From NCBI RefSeq assembly GCF_026013615.1, contig NZ_JAPDPI010000008.1, positions 85,030 to 149,029 on the forward strand: a stretch of 64,000 nt of DNA. Direction: 5' to 3'. The position numbers and the translations under genes are program-made. The DNA is from Plebeiibacterium marinum. Its GTDB lineage: Bacteria > Bacteroidota > Bacteroidia > Bacteroidales > Marinilabiliaceae. The notes below the pieces were generated by a model, which worked only from the letters and a program-made list of their open reading frames with translations, did not search any database and was not told the origin of the DNA. Of this stretch, positions 44,676-53,740 are shown piece after piece (position 1 is the first letter of the stretch; the number at the start of each line of letters is the position of its first letter).

Positions 44676-46265
44676 TTAGTGTTTAAAATGACGTTTTCCT
44701 GTAAATAGCATAGCTATTCCAAATTCGTTACATGCTTCAATAACTTCCTCGTCACGAATGCTGCCGCCTGGTTCAACAATGTATTTCACATTGTACTCGT
44801 TGGCAGCTTCAATGCTGTCGCGGAATGGGAAAAATGCATCTGAGATGACTACAGAGCTTTCTATGTTAACACCTTCTTTCATATCGAAGCGAGGCATTGT
44901 TAAATGGCGTAAACTATCCAGTCTGTTTGGTTGCCCCATTCCTGCTCCTGTTAACCAGAATGAACCATCCTCGTTTTCGGTTACAATGGCAATGGCGTTA
45001 CTCTTAAGGTGCTTGCAAGCTGTGATACCAAACTTGGCTAATTCCATTTTTGTAGCATCAAACTCAAGCTTTGTTACGTTTTTAAAATCAGTATCAACAC
45101 CTTCGTCCTCATCCTGAACTAAAATACCTCCACTCACTGATCGGATCAGCTTTTCGCCAGTGATTTCGTTTTTGATTGGGGTTTCAAGTAAGCGTAGGTT
45201 CTTTTTCTTTCCAAAGATCTCTAATGCTTCAGGAGTAAATTCAGGGGCAATAATGATTTCAACAAAACGCTTGGCAAACCATTCAGCAATTTCGCCTGTT
45301 ACAGTCCCTGTAAAAGCAATGATACCTCCAAAGGCACTGATCGGGTCGCCTGCCCAGGCTAGCTCCAGTGACTTCATGATGTCGTTTGTTACAGCCAATC
45401 CGCATGGGTTTAGGTGTTTAACAACAGCAACGGCTTGTTTGTTTTCAATGTGGGTAACCGAATGGTAAGCATCACTTGTTGCCTTCCATGCAGCATCTGC
45501 ATCAAGCATATTATTGTATGAAAGTGCTTTTCCCTGCAATACTTTAGCATTGGCTAAAGAAGCACCTTCTTTAATGTTGTTGTATTTGTAAACGGTTGCT
45601 TTTTGATGAGGGTTTTCTCCGTAACGAAGAACTTCACCGTTGTTTAAGCTGATGCGCTCCATGTCTTCAACATCAGGATTAAAATAATTGAAGATAGCAG
45701 AGTCGTAATGCGATGAAACTCCAAAAGCGGCAGCAGCAAATACTTTTCTTTCGTCAATGGTTGTCACTCCATCATATTCAACAAGAATTTTTAATAAATC
45801 TTTGTATTGATCTTGTGATGGAACGATAACAACATCTTTATAATTTTTAGCAGCTGCCCTGATTAAAGAGATGCCACCAATATCTATCTTTTCAATAATG
45901 TCTTGCTCAGAAGCCCCAGAAGCAACTGTGGCCTCAAAAGGATATAAATCAACAATAACAAGGTCCAGTTCCGGAATTTCGAATTCATCAAGTTGCTCTT
46001 TGTCTGAAGTATTATCCCTTCTTGAAAGGATTCCGCCAAATACCTTTGGGTGAAGAGTTTTAACCCTTCCTCCTAAAATTGAAGGATAACCTGTAATATC
46101 TTCAACTGCGGTAACTTTGATGCCAAGGTCTTCTATAAAGGTTTTAGTTCCTCCGGTACTGTATAATTGAACGCCTTGCTTATCTAAAGTTTTAATTATT
46201 TCATCTAATCCATCTTTGTGGAATACCGAAATAAGTGCAGATTTAATTTTTTTTGAGCTACTCAT
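44676..46265 (-). CDS. purH: Bifunctional AICAR transformylase / IMP cyclohydrolase
   Basis: The 529-residue enzyme performs the last two steps of IMP synthesis. The N-terminal MGS-like IMP cyclohydrolase domain (about 1-190) has STGGTKTFIEDLG and GGRVKTLHPKVFGGIL. The C-terminal AICARFT domain has RYGENPHQKA, the catalytic Lys/His segment VKHLNPCGLAV and SDAFFPFRDSIE. Normal length. It heads the purH-mreB unit with a promoter match about 125 bp upstream. Confidence 0.98.
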   Translation of the reverse strand: MSSSKKIKSALISVFHKDGLDEIIKTLDKQGVQLYSTGGTKTFIEDLGIKVTAVEDITGYPSILGGRVKTLHPKVFGGILSRRDNTSDKEQLDEFEIPELDLVIVDLYPFEATVASGASEQDIIEKIDIGGISLIRAAAKNYKDVVIVPSQDQYKDLLKILVEYDGVTTIDERKVFAAAAFGVSSHYDSAIFNYFNPDVEDMERISLNNGEVLRYGENPHQKATVYKYNNIKEGASLANAKVLQGKALSYNNMLDADAAWKATSDAYHSVTHIENKQAVAVVKHLNPCGLAVTNDIMKSLELAWAGDPISAFGGIIAFTGTVTGEIAEWFAKRFVEIIIAPEFTPEALEIFGKKKNLRLLETPIKNEITGEKLIRSVSGGILVQDEDEGVDTDFKNVTKLEFDATKMELAKFGITACKHLKSNAIAIVTENEDGSFWLTGAGMGQPNRLDSLRHLTMPRFDMKEGVNIESSVVISDAFFPFRDSIEAANEYNVKYIVEPGGSIRDEEVIEACNEFGIAMLFTGKRHFKH

Positions 46266-46390
46266 TTTATCTTAATTATGCAATGTAAATTAAATGATTA
46301 AATCGCCATTTATTTGCACCCAAAAGGAAATAATACCAGGTTTCACCGTTTTGATAGTGAAAAATTTATGCAAAAAATGCCGACTTGGCG

Positions 46391-46420
46391 CAAAATTAAG
46401 AAAATAAGCACATTTATCAA
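46391..46420 (-). promoter_or_regulatory. Candidate purH-mreB promoter
   Basis: On the minus strand TTG (46420-46418), a 19-bp spacer and TAATTTTG (46398-46391) match the Bacteroidota -33/-7 pattern with consensus spacing. This implies a leader of about 120 nt that contains a small TTTCAC/GTGAAA hairpin. No known riboswitch was recognised. Confidence 0.6.
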
Positions 46421-46503
46421 GGTGGTGAGTAATTTAATTCGTGGTTTATATTCGAAATTTTATATTGGTAGTGTGTTAATTTATAAGGTAGTTGTTAATG
46501 CAT

Positions 46504-46535
46504 AAAAAAAGCTGCCCGAAGTTGGGACAGCTTTT
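46504..46535 (-). terminator. Intrinsic terminator after pfkA
   Basis: AAAGCTGTCCC / GGGCAGCTTT stem with one bulge and a T-run on the minus strand, 29 bp past the pfkA stop. Confidence 0.85.
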
Positions 46536-46563
46536 GTATTGTATGTATAAATCCTTACTCTGA

Positions 46564-47547
46564 TTATATCGATAGGATTTCTGTTAGTTCCAGTAGTGAC
46601 GGATTTAGCTTCTTTTTATTTTTTAGTGCCTGGTTAAAAGGAACGTGTACAACCTCTTTATTTACCAGACCAACCATTATGCTCTTCTGATCATCAATCA
46701 AGGCCTCTACTGCAGAAACGCCAAGCCTGCTTGCTGTAACCCTGTCGAAAGCAGATGGGGTGCCTCCTCGTTGTATGTGTCCCAGGATGGTAACGCGGGT
46801 ATCGTATTCAGGATATTCCTTCGAAACCCTTTCTGCAACCTGGATGGCTCCTCCGCTGATTTTTTCGCCTTCAGCAACTAAAACAATACTGCTGCTTTTA
46901 TCTTTTCTCATCCCTTGTTCAAGGAATTTATTTAACTGTTTGAAATCAGTGTCAATTTCTGGTACCATTACCGCTTCAGCACCTGAGGCAATTCCGCTTC
47001 TTAGTGCCAGGAATCCGGCATCGCGGCCCATAACCTCAATAAAGAACAGGCGGCTGTGGGCACTGGCTGTATCCCTGATTTTATCTACGGCATCAACTAC
47101 AGTGTTCAATGCAGTATCGTATCCAATAGTGTAATCGGTTCCATACAAGTCGTTGTCTATAGTTCCGGGAACCCCAACGATTGGAATATTATGTTCTTGT
47201 CCAAAAAGCCTTGCTCCGGTAAAAGTTCCGTCTCCACCAATTACAACAAGGGCATCAATACCATGCTTTTTTACATTCTCAAATGCTTTTACCCTTCCTT
47301 CAACTGTTCTGAACTCCTGGCTTCGGGCAGATTTTAATATGGTTCCACCCTGATGGATAATGTTACTTACCGACTTTGAATTCATTGGCTTAATTTTGTC
47401 TGTAATTAAACCATGGTATCCTTGCTTGATACCCACAACCTGTAGTTTGTGATATACGGCAGCACGAACCACTGCGCGTATGGCAGCATTCATGCCTGGT
47501 GCATCACCTCCCGATGTTAATACACCAATTTTTTTGATTTGTCCCAT
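46564..47547 (-). CDS. pfkA: ATP-dependent 6-phosphofructokinase
   Basis: The 327-residue glycolytic enzyme phosphorylates fructose 6-phosphate. Seen: GVLTSGGDAPGMNAAIR (ATP loop), GGDGTFTGA, catalytic PGTIDNDLYGTDYTIGYDTA, MGRDAGFLAL and GHIQRGGTPSAFDR. The Gly after GGDG favours ATP use over PPi. Its start is 2 bp after the ispH stop, so the genes are cotranscribed. Confidence 0.98.
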   Translation of the reverse strand: MGQIKKIGVLTSGGDAPGMNAAIRAVVRAAVYHKLQVVGIKQGYHGLITDKIKPMNSKSVSNIIHQGGTILKSARSQEFRTVEGRVKAFENVKKHGIDALVVIGGDGTFTGARLFGQEHNIPIVGVPGTIDNDLYGTDYTIGYDTALNTVVDAVDKIRDTASAHSRLFFIEVMGRDAGFLALRSGIASGAEAVMVPEIDTDFKQLNKFLEQGMRKDKSSSIVLVAEGEKISGGAIQVAERVSKEYPEYDTRVTILGHIQRGGTPSAFDRVTASRLGVSAVEALIDDQKSIMVGLVNKEVVHVPFNQALKNKKKLNPSLLELTEILSI

Positions 47548-47549
47548 AT

Positions 47550-48431
47550 TTATTTGTCTTTCGTTATTTCTTTTATTTCCTCCGCAATTTGTTGCATTAA
47601 CCAGGGGGGTGTGGATGTTGCTCCGCAGATCCCTATTGATTTAGGAAGCATTTTAAACCAATCTGAATTCAACTGTTCTTTGTTACTTACAAAATATGAT
47701 TGCTTGTTGGTTTTAAGGCATTGTTTAAAAAGCATCTGGGCATTGCTGCTTTTCTCTCCTCCCACAAAAATGATCAACTCGTGCTTTTGCGCAAAAGCTG
47801 TAATTTTTGGTAACCGGTTGGCAACCTGTCTGCATATTGTATCAAACGATTTAAATTCGGTCCCTTCACTTATGTTTTCATTCAGATAGGTGGCTATCTG
47901 TTTAAATTCGTCAACGCTTTTGGTTGTTTGGGCATATAAGTGAGTGGGCTTGTTTAAATCAATTTTTGATACTTCATCCATCGATTCAATAATAAAAGCT
48001 TCATTGTTGGTTTGCCCCGCCAAACCTATTACCTCAGCATGGCCTTTCTTGCCATAAATGAGCACTTGTCCGTTAATGGGTTTTAAATACTTCCAGGAGC
48101 TTTTAATCCTGCTTTGGAGCTTTAAAACTACCGGACATGTGGCATCAATTATAGTAAGACCTCTGGATTTGGCCTGCTGATATGTTTGAGGGGGTTCCCC
48201 ATGGGCACGTATAAATATTTTGTTGCTTTTAATGTTGTCAATTTCATTTTTGCTAATCGATATCATGCCTTTGTTTTGTAAGCGCTGCATTTCCATGTTG
48301 TTATGAACTATATCGCCTAGGCAATATAAAATGCCATTATCCTGAAGTTCGTTTTCAACAGTTTCTATTGCCTTTACAACTCCAAAACAAAATCCTGATG
48401 AAGGATCGATTTCGATGACCAAAGATGACAC
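47550..48431 (-). CDS. ispH: 4-hydroxy-3-methylbut-2-enyl diphosphate reductase
   Basis: The 293-residue iron-sulfur enzyme of the MEP isoprenoid pathway makes IPP and DMAPP. Three cluster-ligating Cys are in place: GFCFGV near residue 14, IDATCPVV near 99 and CGATSTP-type sequence near the end. RAHGEPP and the conserved His residues (VHNNM, KGHAEV) line the active site. It sits in a porQ-cmk-ispH-pfkA run on one strand. Confidence 0.96.
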   Translation of the reverse strand: MSSLVIEIDPSSGFCFGVVKAIETVENELQDNGILYCLGDIVHNNMEMQRLQNKGMISISKNEIDNIKSNKIFIRAHGEPPQTYQQAKSRGLTIIDATCPVVLKLQSRIKSSWKYLKPINGQVLIYGKKGHAEVIGLAGQTNNEAFIIESMDEVSKIDLNKPTHLYAQTTKSVDEFKQIATYLNENISEGTEFKSFDTICRQVANRLPKITAFAQKHELIIFVGGEKSSNAQMLFKQCLKTNKQSYFVSNKEQLNSDWFKMLPKSIGICGATSTPPWLMQQIAEEIKEITKDK

Positions 48432-48498
48432 TTTTATCTATAATTTTTATTAGTGACTTTGTTATATAAATCTTATTTAAAGATATTTAACAACTGAC

Positions 48499-49203
48499 TT
48501 AGTTTATGAGGTTTCTTTTTTTAAGTTCCTGCACAATAAAGTTAAGCTGTTCTTCTTTTCCAATACGTCCATTGTCTAAAACAACGGCATCATCAGCTTT
48601 CATTAACGGACTTTCTTCTCGTGTTTCATCAATGTGGTCGCGTTTTTTTACGTTTTCCAACACTTCTTCAAAGCTGATGTTCTCATTTTTTTCCTGAAAC
48701 TCTTTAAATCTTCTTTCTGCTCTGATTTCGGGTGAGGCGGTCATAAATAATTTTAAATCAGCCTGCGGAAAAACCACAGTCCCGATGTCTCTTCCATCCA
48801 TCACAATGCTTTCGGTTTCTCCCATTTTTTGCTGGAGCTCCACCATCTTTTTTCGAACAAAACCAATGGCACTGATACTACTTACATGGTTGCTTACTTC
48901 AAGGCTCCTGATTTCTTTTTCAACCAGTTTCCCATTTAAGTATGTTTCGTTTGTCTTGCTTTCAGCATCAAATTTAAAGCTGATGGTAATGTTTTGTAAC
49001 GCAGATTTTAATCCTTTCTGATCAATATTGTCTCCAGATATTAACCCGTTGTTCAGGGCATAAAGAGTAACACATCTGTACATTGCCCCGGAGTCAATAA
49101 AAATAATATTTAAGAGTTTTGCCAGATCTTTTGCCACCGTACTTTTGCCGCACGATGAATAACCATCAATAGCAATAACCAGCTTTGAGTTCTTTATCGT
49201 CAT
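48499..49203 (-). CDS. cmk: Cytidylate kinase
   Basis: The 234-residue kinase phosphorylates CMP and dCMP. Seen: Walker A GYSSCGKST, YRCVTLYAL, the CMP-binding VMDGRDIGTVVFP, and the lid ERRFKEF with RDHIDETREESPL. Length is normal. It lies between porQ and ispH on the same strand. Confidence 0.96.
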   Translation of the reverse strand: MTIKNSKLVIAIDGYSSCGKSTVAKDLAKLLNIIFIDSGAMYRCVTLYALNNGLISGDNIDQKGLKSALQNITISFKFDAESKTNETYLNGKLVEKEIRSLEVSNHVSSISAIGFVRKKMVELQQKMGETESIVMDGRDIGTVVFPQADLKLFMTASPEIRAERRFKEFQEKNENISFEEVLENVKKRDHIDETREESPLMKADDAVVLDNGRIGKEEQLNFIVQELKKRNLIN

Positions 49204-49273
49204 TGTTGAATTTTTGAGCTGGTAAAAATACTATGATTGTTTGAGATAGGCAGGGCTAAGCCCATAAAATATT

Positions 49274-50317
49274 TTAAAAATTTGAAAGGTTTGTTGTTAT
49301 TGAAAAGTGGTTCGATGTGCCTCCGAGGTGATAACGCGCTGAACCATAAGAGAACATAAATTTGTATATTCTAAAGCCAAACCCCCAGGAATAACCTGCT
49401 GTCGACATTTTTTCTTCGTAGCCCAGTTCTTTTCTTCTGCGATGGTTATATCCAAAATCAATATGGAAGTTTTTGGCAGGAAGAAACTCTATGCCCAGAA
49501 CCATGTGGCGCATTAACTGGTCACCAAAAGATGGATCATCCTCAGTGCCGTCTGAAAGGCCTGTAGTGGTAGAATTATCGCTTCTTTCGTAGGTTAAATC
49601 CCAATCGAGCAGGTGTTGTGCGGTTAACGAAAACCTGAAAGGGGCATGTGCAAGCTTTTTTGTGAATCCTATTTGTAAATCCGAGGGCATGTCTTCACTG
49701 GTATCTTCGTATGTGGAAATTTGCGAACCCAGGTTTTTCAGTACGATTCCCATTGAGAAGTTTTTGTCTCTTCGGATGTAGTTAAATCCAAAATCGGTTG
49801 CCAAACCAAACGAAGTGTAGGTGTCAAACTTTGAATATATTGGCTTTACGCTCATTCCCATCGAAATGGTTGGGGTTAGTTTTCTGGCATAGGTTAAAAT
49901 AAGTGCATATTCTGCTGCATTGGTGGTGCCTAGCTCTTCGTGGTACTCATTAGTGCGGGTAAAACTACCATAATTTACGTTGTGCACGGCAAGTCCAAAT
50001 GTTCCAAGGTCGCGGAAGTGTTTTGCATATGCAAAATAGCCATAGTTAATGTCAGCAATGTATGGAACGTAGTTAAATGCCAGCGCATTGTCCATATCTG
50101 CCTTTAAAAGGGCAGGGTTATGGAAAACAAAGTTCAAATCGCCTATGCTGTCAGAGATAGAGACGTTTGTTCCGCCAAGCGCACCCACTTTTGCCGAAGT
50201 TGTAAGATTCAAAAAGTCATAGGTGCTTTCTCCTCCCATCTGCGCTTCCGAAATCTGAAAAATCGAAAGGCATATTATTATAATTATATGTAGTCTTGTC
50301 ATAATTAACCTAGCCAT
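49274..50317 (-). CDS. porQ: Type IX secretion system protein PorQ
   Basis: The 347-residue outer-membrane barrel of the FadL-like PorV/PorQ group has a signal peptide. The mature N-terminus is GGESTYDFLNLTTSAKVGALGG and HNPALL follows in the next conserved block. PorQ helps anchor cargo via the attachment complex. It lies directly upstream of cmk, an order I recall as common in this phylum. Two starts are possible: ATG at 50317 and ATG at 50302; the predicted -7 element at 50332-50339 lies so close that the inner one gives a more normal leader. Confidence 0.9.
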   Translation of the reverse strand: MARLIMTRLHIIIIICLSIFQISEAQMGGESTYDFLNLTTSAKVGALGGTNVSISDSIGDLNFVFHNPALLKADMDNALAFNYVPYIADINYGYFAYAKHFRDLGTFGLAVHNVNYGSFTRTNEYHEELGTTNAAEYALILTYARKLTPTISMGMSVKPIYSKFDTYTSFGLATDFGFNYIRRDKNFSMGIVLKNLGSQISTYEDTSEDMPSDLQIGFTKKLAHAPFRFSLTAQHLLDWDLTYERSDNSTTTGLSDGTEDDPSFGDQLMRHMVLGIEFLPAKNFHIDFGYNHRRRKELGYEEKMSTAGYSWGFGFRIYKFMFSYGSARYHLGGTSNHFSITTNLSNF

Positions 50318-50331
50318 CTCCTTTACAACGA

Positions 50332-50339
50332 CAAATTTA
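50332..50339 (-). promoter_or_regulatory. Candidate -7 element for porQ
   Basis: TAAATTTG on the minus strand matches TAnnTTTG, 14 bp before the outer ATG and 29 bp before the inner one. Confidence 0.4.
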
Positions 50340-50359
50340 TCATTTTAGTGTAATTGATT

Positions 50360-50848
50360 TTAATATTCCTTTTTCAAATTCTCTAATACTTCATAAACAG
50401 CCGGACATACAAAAGTGTTTCGGTAAGTCAGGTTTAATATCTGATAAAAGCGCCTCCTGTCGGTATGAGGGTATTCGCGGCATGCGCGCGGACGAACCTC
50501 GTAAATCATGCAATAGTTGTCGGGCATTAAAAACGGACATGGGGTTTCTTTAAATACATAATCTTCGTCTTCATCAATTTCAAAATACTGGTCTATTAAA
50601 TCCGACCTTTTCATTTTAAGGTGTTTGGCAATACGGTCAATGTCCCTGTCTATAATAATAGGGCTGATGGATTTGCAGCAGTTGGCACATTCCAGGCAAT
50701 CGATTCTTTCAAAGGCTTCATGGTGGGCAGCTAATACTGAATCGTCAAGGGATTTAGGTTTTTTCTTTCTTAACCGTGTAGTAAAAGCCTTGTTTTCCCT
50801 GGCTTTATTATTTGCCATCTCTTTATATCTTTCGAGGTCAAGCTGCAT
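50360..50848 (-). CDS. YkgJ-family cysteine cluster protein
   Basis: The 162-residue protein has the CxxCANCCK opening cluster (CLECANCC), CPFL, YCMIYEVRPRACREYP and a final CP. This YkgJ/CxxCxxCC pattern probably binds zinc or an iron-sulfur cluster; molecular function is not established. The start overlaps the end of the EamA gene by 11 bp, implying coupling. An inner ATG eleven codons later is an alternative start. Confidence 0.9.
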   Translation of the reverse strand: MQLDLERYKEMANNKARENKAFTTRLRKKKPKSLDDSVLAAHHEAFERIDCLECANCCKSISPIIIDRDIDRIAKHLKMKRSDLIDQYFEIDEDEDYVFKETPCPFLMPDNYCMIYEVRPRACREYPHTDRRRFYQILNLTYRNTFVCPAVYEVLENLKKEY

Positions 50849-51731
50849 GTTTTTTCTTTTTTATTTGCGAAATAAATAAACCGGCAATCACAATGGTTAT
50901 GCCTGTGGCTTTTTGTACTGTAATAATATCTCCCAAAATCCACCAGGCAAAAAATGCCGTAAGAACCGGGATGAGGTTTATAAAAATATTTGATTTGGTT
51001 ACACCCAGGTTTTTTATTGATTTGGTAAATGTGATAAATGCTATTGTCGATGCAAAAACAGCCAGCTCAATAATGGCAATTACTGCATTTGTTTTTAATT
51101 GTATAGATGGCAGGTTTTTCATTTCTACTGCCATAAAAACTGGCAGGAACATAAATATGCCAATAAGGTTTTGATAGGCAATAATGTTGACCGGAGGGTA
51201 TTTGAGGGCCAGTTTTTTTAGAACCAGTGAATATCCAATAGTTGACAAAACTGCTATAAACATCAGTGCAATTCCTAATAAGGGGGCGTTGAGCCGAAAT
51301 CCGCCCTCGAAAATCATCACCCCAACCCCTGTAAAGGAAAATATGATACCGAATATACTGATGAGGGTAAGTCTTTCTTTATATATAAAATAGGCAAATA
51401 CCGATGTAAATATTGGTATGGTGGAAATAATTACAGAAGCTAATGTGCTGGATACCATTTTTAAGCCAAAGCTTTCGCTGATGAAGTATAAAAATGGCTC
51501 AAAAAAAGCCAGTGAAATAAATAATTTGTAATCCTCTTTTTTTACAGGCTTTAGGCGGTTGGTCAATTTTAAAAAAACGAATAGCAAAAACGAACTGATA
51601 ATTAGCCTGAAAAAAATGGTGGTTACCGGCCCAAATGATTCATAAGCCTCTTTTACCCAAACGAAGGAAAAAGCCCAAAAGGTCATTGAAATAATGATGT
51701 TTACGTAATTGGATATGCTAGCTTTTGCCAT
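50838..51731 (-). CDS. EamA-family DMT transporter
   Basis: The 297-residue protein has ten transmembrane helices in two EamA repeats (about 8-140 and 155-290), with the typical FWAFSFVWVKEAY start and a C-terminal basic tail (QIKKKKH). It is a metabolite exporter of unknown substrate. The YkgJ-type gene overlaps its 3' end. Confidence 0.92.
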   Translation of the reverse strand: MAKASISNYVNIIISMTFWAFSFVWVKEAYESFGPVTTIFFRLIISSFLLFVFLKLTNRLKPVKKEDYKLFISLAFFEPFLYFISESFGLKMVSSTLASVIISTIPIFTSVFAYFIYKERLTLISIFGIIFSFTGVGVMIFEGGFRLNAPLLGIALMFIAVLSTIGYSLVLKKLALKYPPVNIIAYQNLIGIFMFLPVFMAVEMKNLPSIQLKTNAVIAIIELAVFASTIAFITFTKSIKNLGVTKSNIFINLIPVLTAFFAWWILGDIITVQKATGITIVIAGLFISQIKKKKHAA

Positions 51732-51748
51732 AACAAATAATGAAATGG

Positions 51749-51756
51749 CAAAAGTA
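51749..51756 (-). promoter_or_regulatory. Candidate -7 element for the EamA transporter
   Basis: TACTTTTG on the minus strand matches TAnnTTTG, 17 bp upstream of the start codon. Confidence 0.45.
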
Positions 51757-51847
51757 GATAATTATTAAACAGGGCAGCTGCTTTTAAATAACAATTTTTA
51801 TATGACGAATTCCTGAAAATGGTTGTTTGTGTATTGGCCGATGTATA

Positions 51848-53260
51848 TTATAGGTTTACCTGCTCCATTTTGGGTAAAATATCGTTTATGATTTTTTGTT
51901 TGGCTTTTTGGCGGGCATCCTTTAAGGCATGTTCGTAGCTTCCCGGCAGCATGCCTTTAAAGTCGCTAAAGCCATCGGCAAATATTTCCATATGGGTTTT
52001 ATTGTCGGTTATTGACATGTGAAATTCAACAAACACTATAAAGAGCGAATAGCCTTGGCCTTTTTTTTCATCCCCTGCCACAAAATTAGTGTTGATTTTC
52101 ACAACAAAATCAGCTTCGTTTTTATTTTGGGTAATATTAAAATAGCTTTGGGCTAATTCGGCACGCATCATGTTGCCAAATGTTTGGGAAGAGGGTTGGT
52201 CACCAAAAACTGTTTCGTTGATTTCAATATATGCTGAGGATTTTTGGACTTCAATATTAAATGTTGCAGAAGGCAGCAATTCTTCATGAAAAAAAGCCTG
52301 GAGCAGCACCTTAGTATCGTCCGCTTCTTCTTCATAAAACTTTTCGGTATTAAAAGTAGCGGTAATCTGCTGGTTTTTTCTTTTCGAAATTAACCGGTGG
52401 ATGTCGCAAACAGCTTTCCCTTCATTGTTGGTGGTGGTTGCTTTGGTAAGCTCTCCTTCTCCTTGCGAAAAATAGAACCTAAGCGGGATGTTGGGTAGCA
52501 AAACCTGATCGCCGGTTTCATCGTAGTAAAAGGCTTCCAGGGTGAGCGGCATTTTTAGTTCCTTGCTGAATTGTATCTGGTAGGAATTGTGTTCGGGCTG
52601 TAGTTTTACCTTTTTAAATGCATCCTGTATTGCCGAAAAAATATCGGATCCAAGGTTTATGTTTCCGTTGATGTCCCTGTAGGTAAGGTCTTCGCCAACA
52701 TGGGGTTTGATGGCTTTTATGGCCTGGATGTAAAAAAGAAGTCCCTGGTAAATGCTTCCCTTATTGATTGATTCCTGCCCCTCGTAATAATATGTGGCAC
52801 TTATCTTTTTTGCGTTGTCGAGCTTCATTTTTTTATGCAAGGCATATTTTTCTTTCGACAGGCGCATCATTACCCAGTATTCTTTTTTGCCTTCCCAGGT
52901 AAATACTTCATAGCCTTCAAGTGTGGCTTCTACCGATTCGTATGTCTTTGATTCGAACTGTTCTTTAACCTGGTAATTGTTTTCAAACTGACTGAGTATT
53001 GAGTTTGACGAGATGTTGACCTTTATCTCGGAGCTCAGTTGCTTCAGGGCTTTGTTTCTGGCTTCGCTTCTGTAGGTAATTTCACTTCCCTGCTTTAAAG
53101 CTACTGCTCTTCCAATATAATAGTCCGGGTTGTTGGGGCGTTGTTTTACCCAATCCGGTTTCTTTTTTGCCGAAACTGTATTTAAGGAAATAAATGTTGT
53201 AGTTATAAATAGAATGGCCAAAAGCCGTTTGCCTGATGTTGGTATAAAGTTTTTATCCAT
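51848..53260 (-). CDS. Secreted LPP20-like protein
   Basis: The 470-residue protein has a signal peptide (about 1-31). The N-terminal domain is of LPP20/flagellar-assembly-protein-T-like type (PDWVKQRPNNPDYYIGRAVA, then an Ala/Lys-rich helix SEARNKALKQLSSEIKV and a VWVMMRL-like strand). A helical middle and beta-rich C-terminal half follow. No lipobox Cys was seen, unlike true LPP20 lipoproteins. Function unknown. It starts 3 bp after recX in the aldehyde dehydrogenase-recX unit. Confidence 0.75.
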   Translation of the reverse strand: MDKNFIPTSGKRLLAILFITTTFISLNTVSAKKKPDWVKQRPNNPDYYIGRAVALKQGSEITYRSEARNKALKQLSSEIKVNISSNSILSQFENNYQVKEQFESKTYESVEATLEGYEVFTWEGKKEYWVMMRLSKEKYALHKKMKLDNAKKISATYYYEGQESINKGSIYQGLLFYIQAIKAIKPHVGEDLTYRDINGNINLGSDIFSAIQDAFKKVKLQPEHNSYQIQFSKELKMPLTLEAFYYDETGDQVLLPNIPLRFYFSQGEGELTKATTTNNEGKAVCDIHRLISKRKNQQITATFNTEKFYEEEADDTKVLLQAFFHEELLPSATFNIEVQKSSAYIEINETVFGDQPSSQTFGNMMRAELAQSYFNITQNKNEADFVVKINTNFVAGDEKKGQGYSLFIVFVEFHMSITDNKTHMEIFADGFSDFKGMLPGSYEHALKDARQKAKQKIINDILPKMEQVNL

Positions 53261-53263
53261 GGA

Positions 53264-53722
53264 TTAAAGTTTTATTTGTTCCTCAATAACCTGGTATATT
53301 AAATCCGGCTCAAAACCTCTTGAAGATGCATATCTGATCAAAGAGGCTTTTGTTTTATAAGGATCGGGATCTTTTATTTTTGCCCGCTTTTGTATCAATA
53401 ATTGCGCCAAAGCCATACGGTATTCATCAGGATCAATTTGTTTAAGTTCTTCATCGATCCAGCTTCCATAAATGTTTTTGGATTTTAGCTGCCATTTGAT
53501 TTTTATTTTCCCCCATCTGTTAAACGTGAATTTGTCTTTGATGTAGAATTTTACATATCTTTTTTCATCAATAAACTTTTCTTTTATCAGTTGGTTGATG
53601 ACCTGTTCCTGAATTTCGGGTTCTACCTGCCAGTCGCGCAGTTTTTTCTCCATATCGGATATGCATTTTTCCTGTCGGGCACAAATGTTAGATGTTTTTA
53701 CTAAAGCTTCTTTGAAATCCAT
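53264..53722 (-). CDS. recX: Regulatory protein RecX
   Basis: The 152-residue all-helical protein follows the RecX three-repeat pattern: CISDMEKKLRDWQVEPEIQE, LIKEKFIDEKRYVKFYIKDK and FNRWGKIKIKWQLKSKNIYG. RecX binds RecA filaments and limits recombination. recA is not adjacent. It lies 18 bp after the aldehyde dehydrogenase gene and 3 bp before the LPP20-like gene. Confidence 0.9.
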   Translation of the reverse strand: MDFKEALVKTSNICARQEKCISDMEKKLRDWQVEPEIQEQVINQLIKEKFIDEKRYVKFYIKDKFTFNRWGKIKIKWQLKSKNIYGSWIDEELKQIDPDEYRMALAQLLIQKRAKIKDPDPYKTKASLIRYASSRGFEPDLIYQVIEEQIKL

Positions 53723-53740
53723 ATATTATAATTGGTGTAA

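Noticed and set aside
46266..46390. Purine riboswitch in the purH leader
   Set aside because: The conserved purine-aptamer core was not found; only a simple 6-bp hairpin is present.
46314..46505. 63-codon plus-strand frame in the purH-pfkA gap
   Set aside because: It runs opposite to the surrounding units through the predicted purH promoter, has no recognisable protein features and ends in the pfkA terminator.
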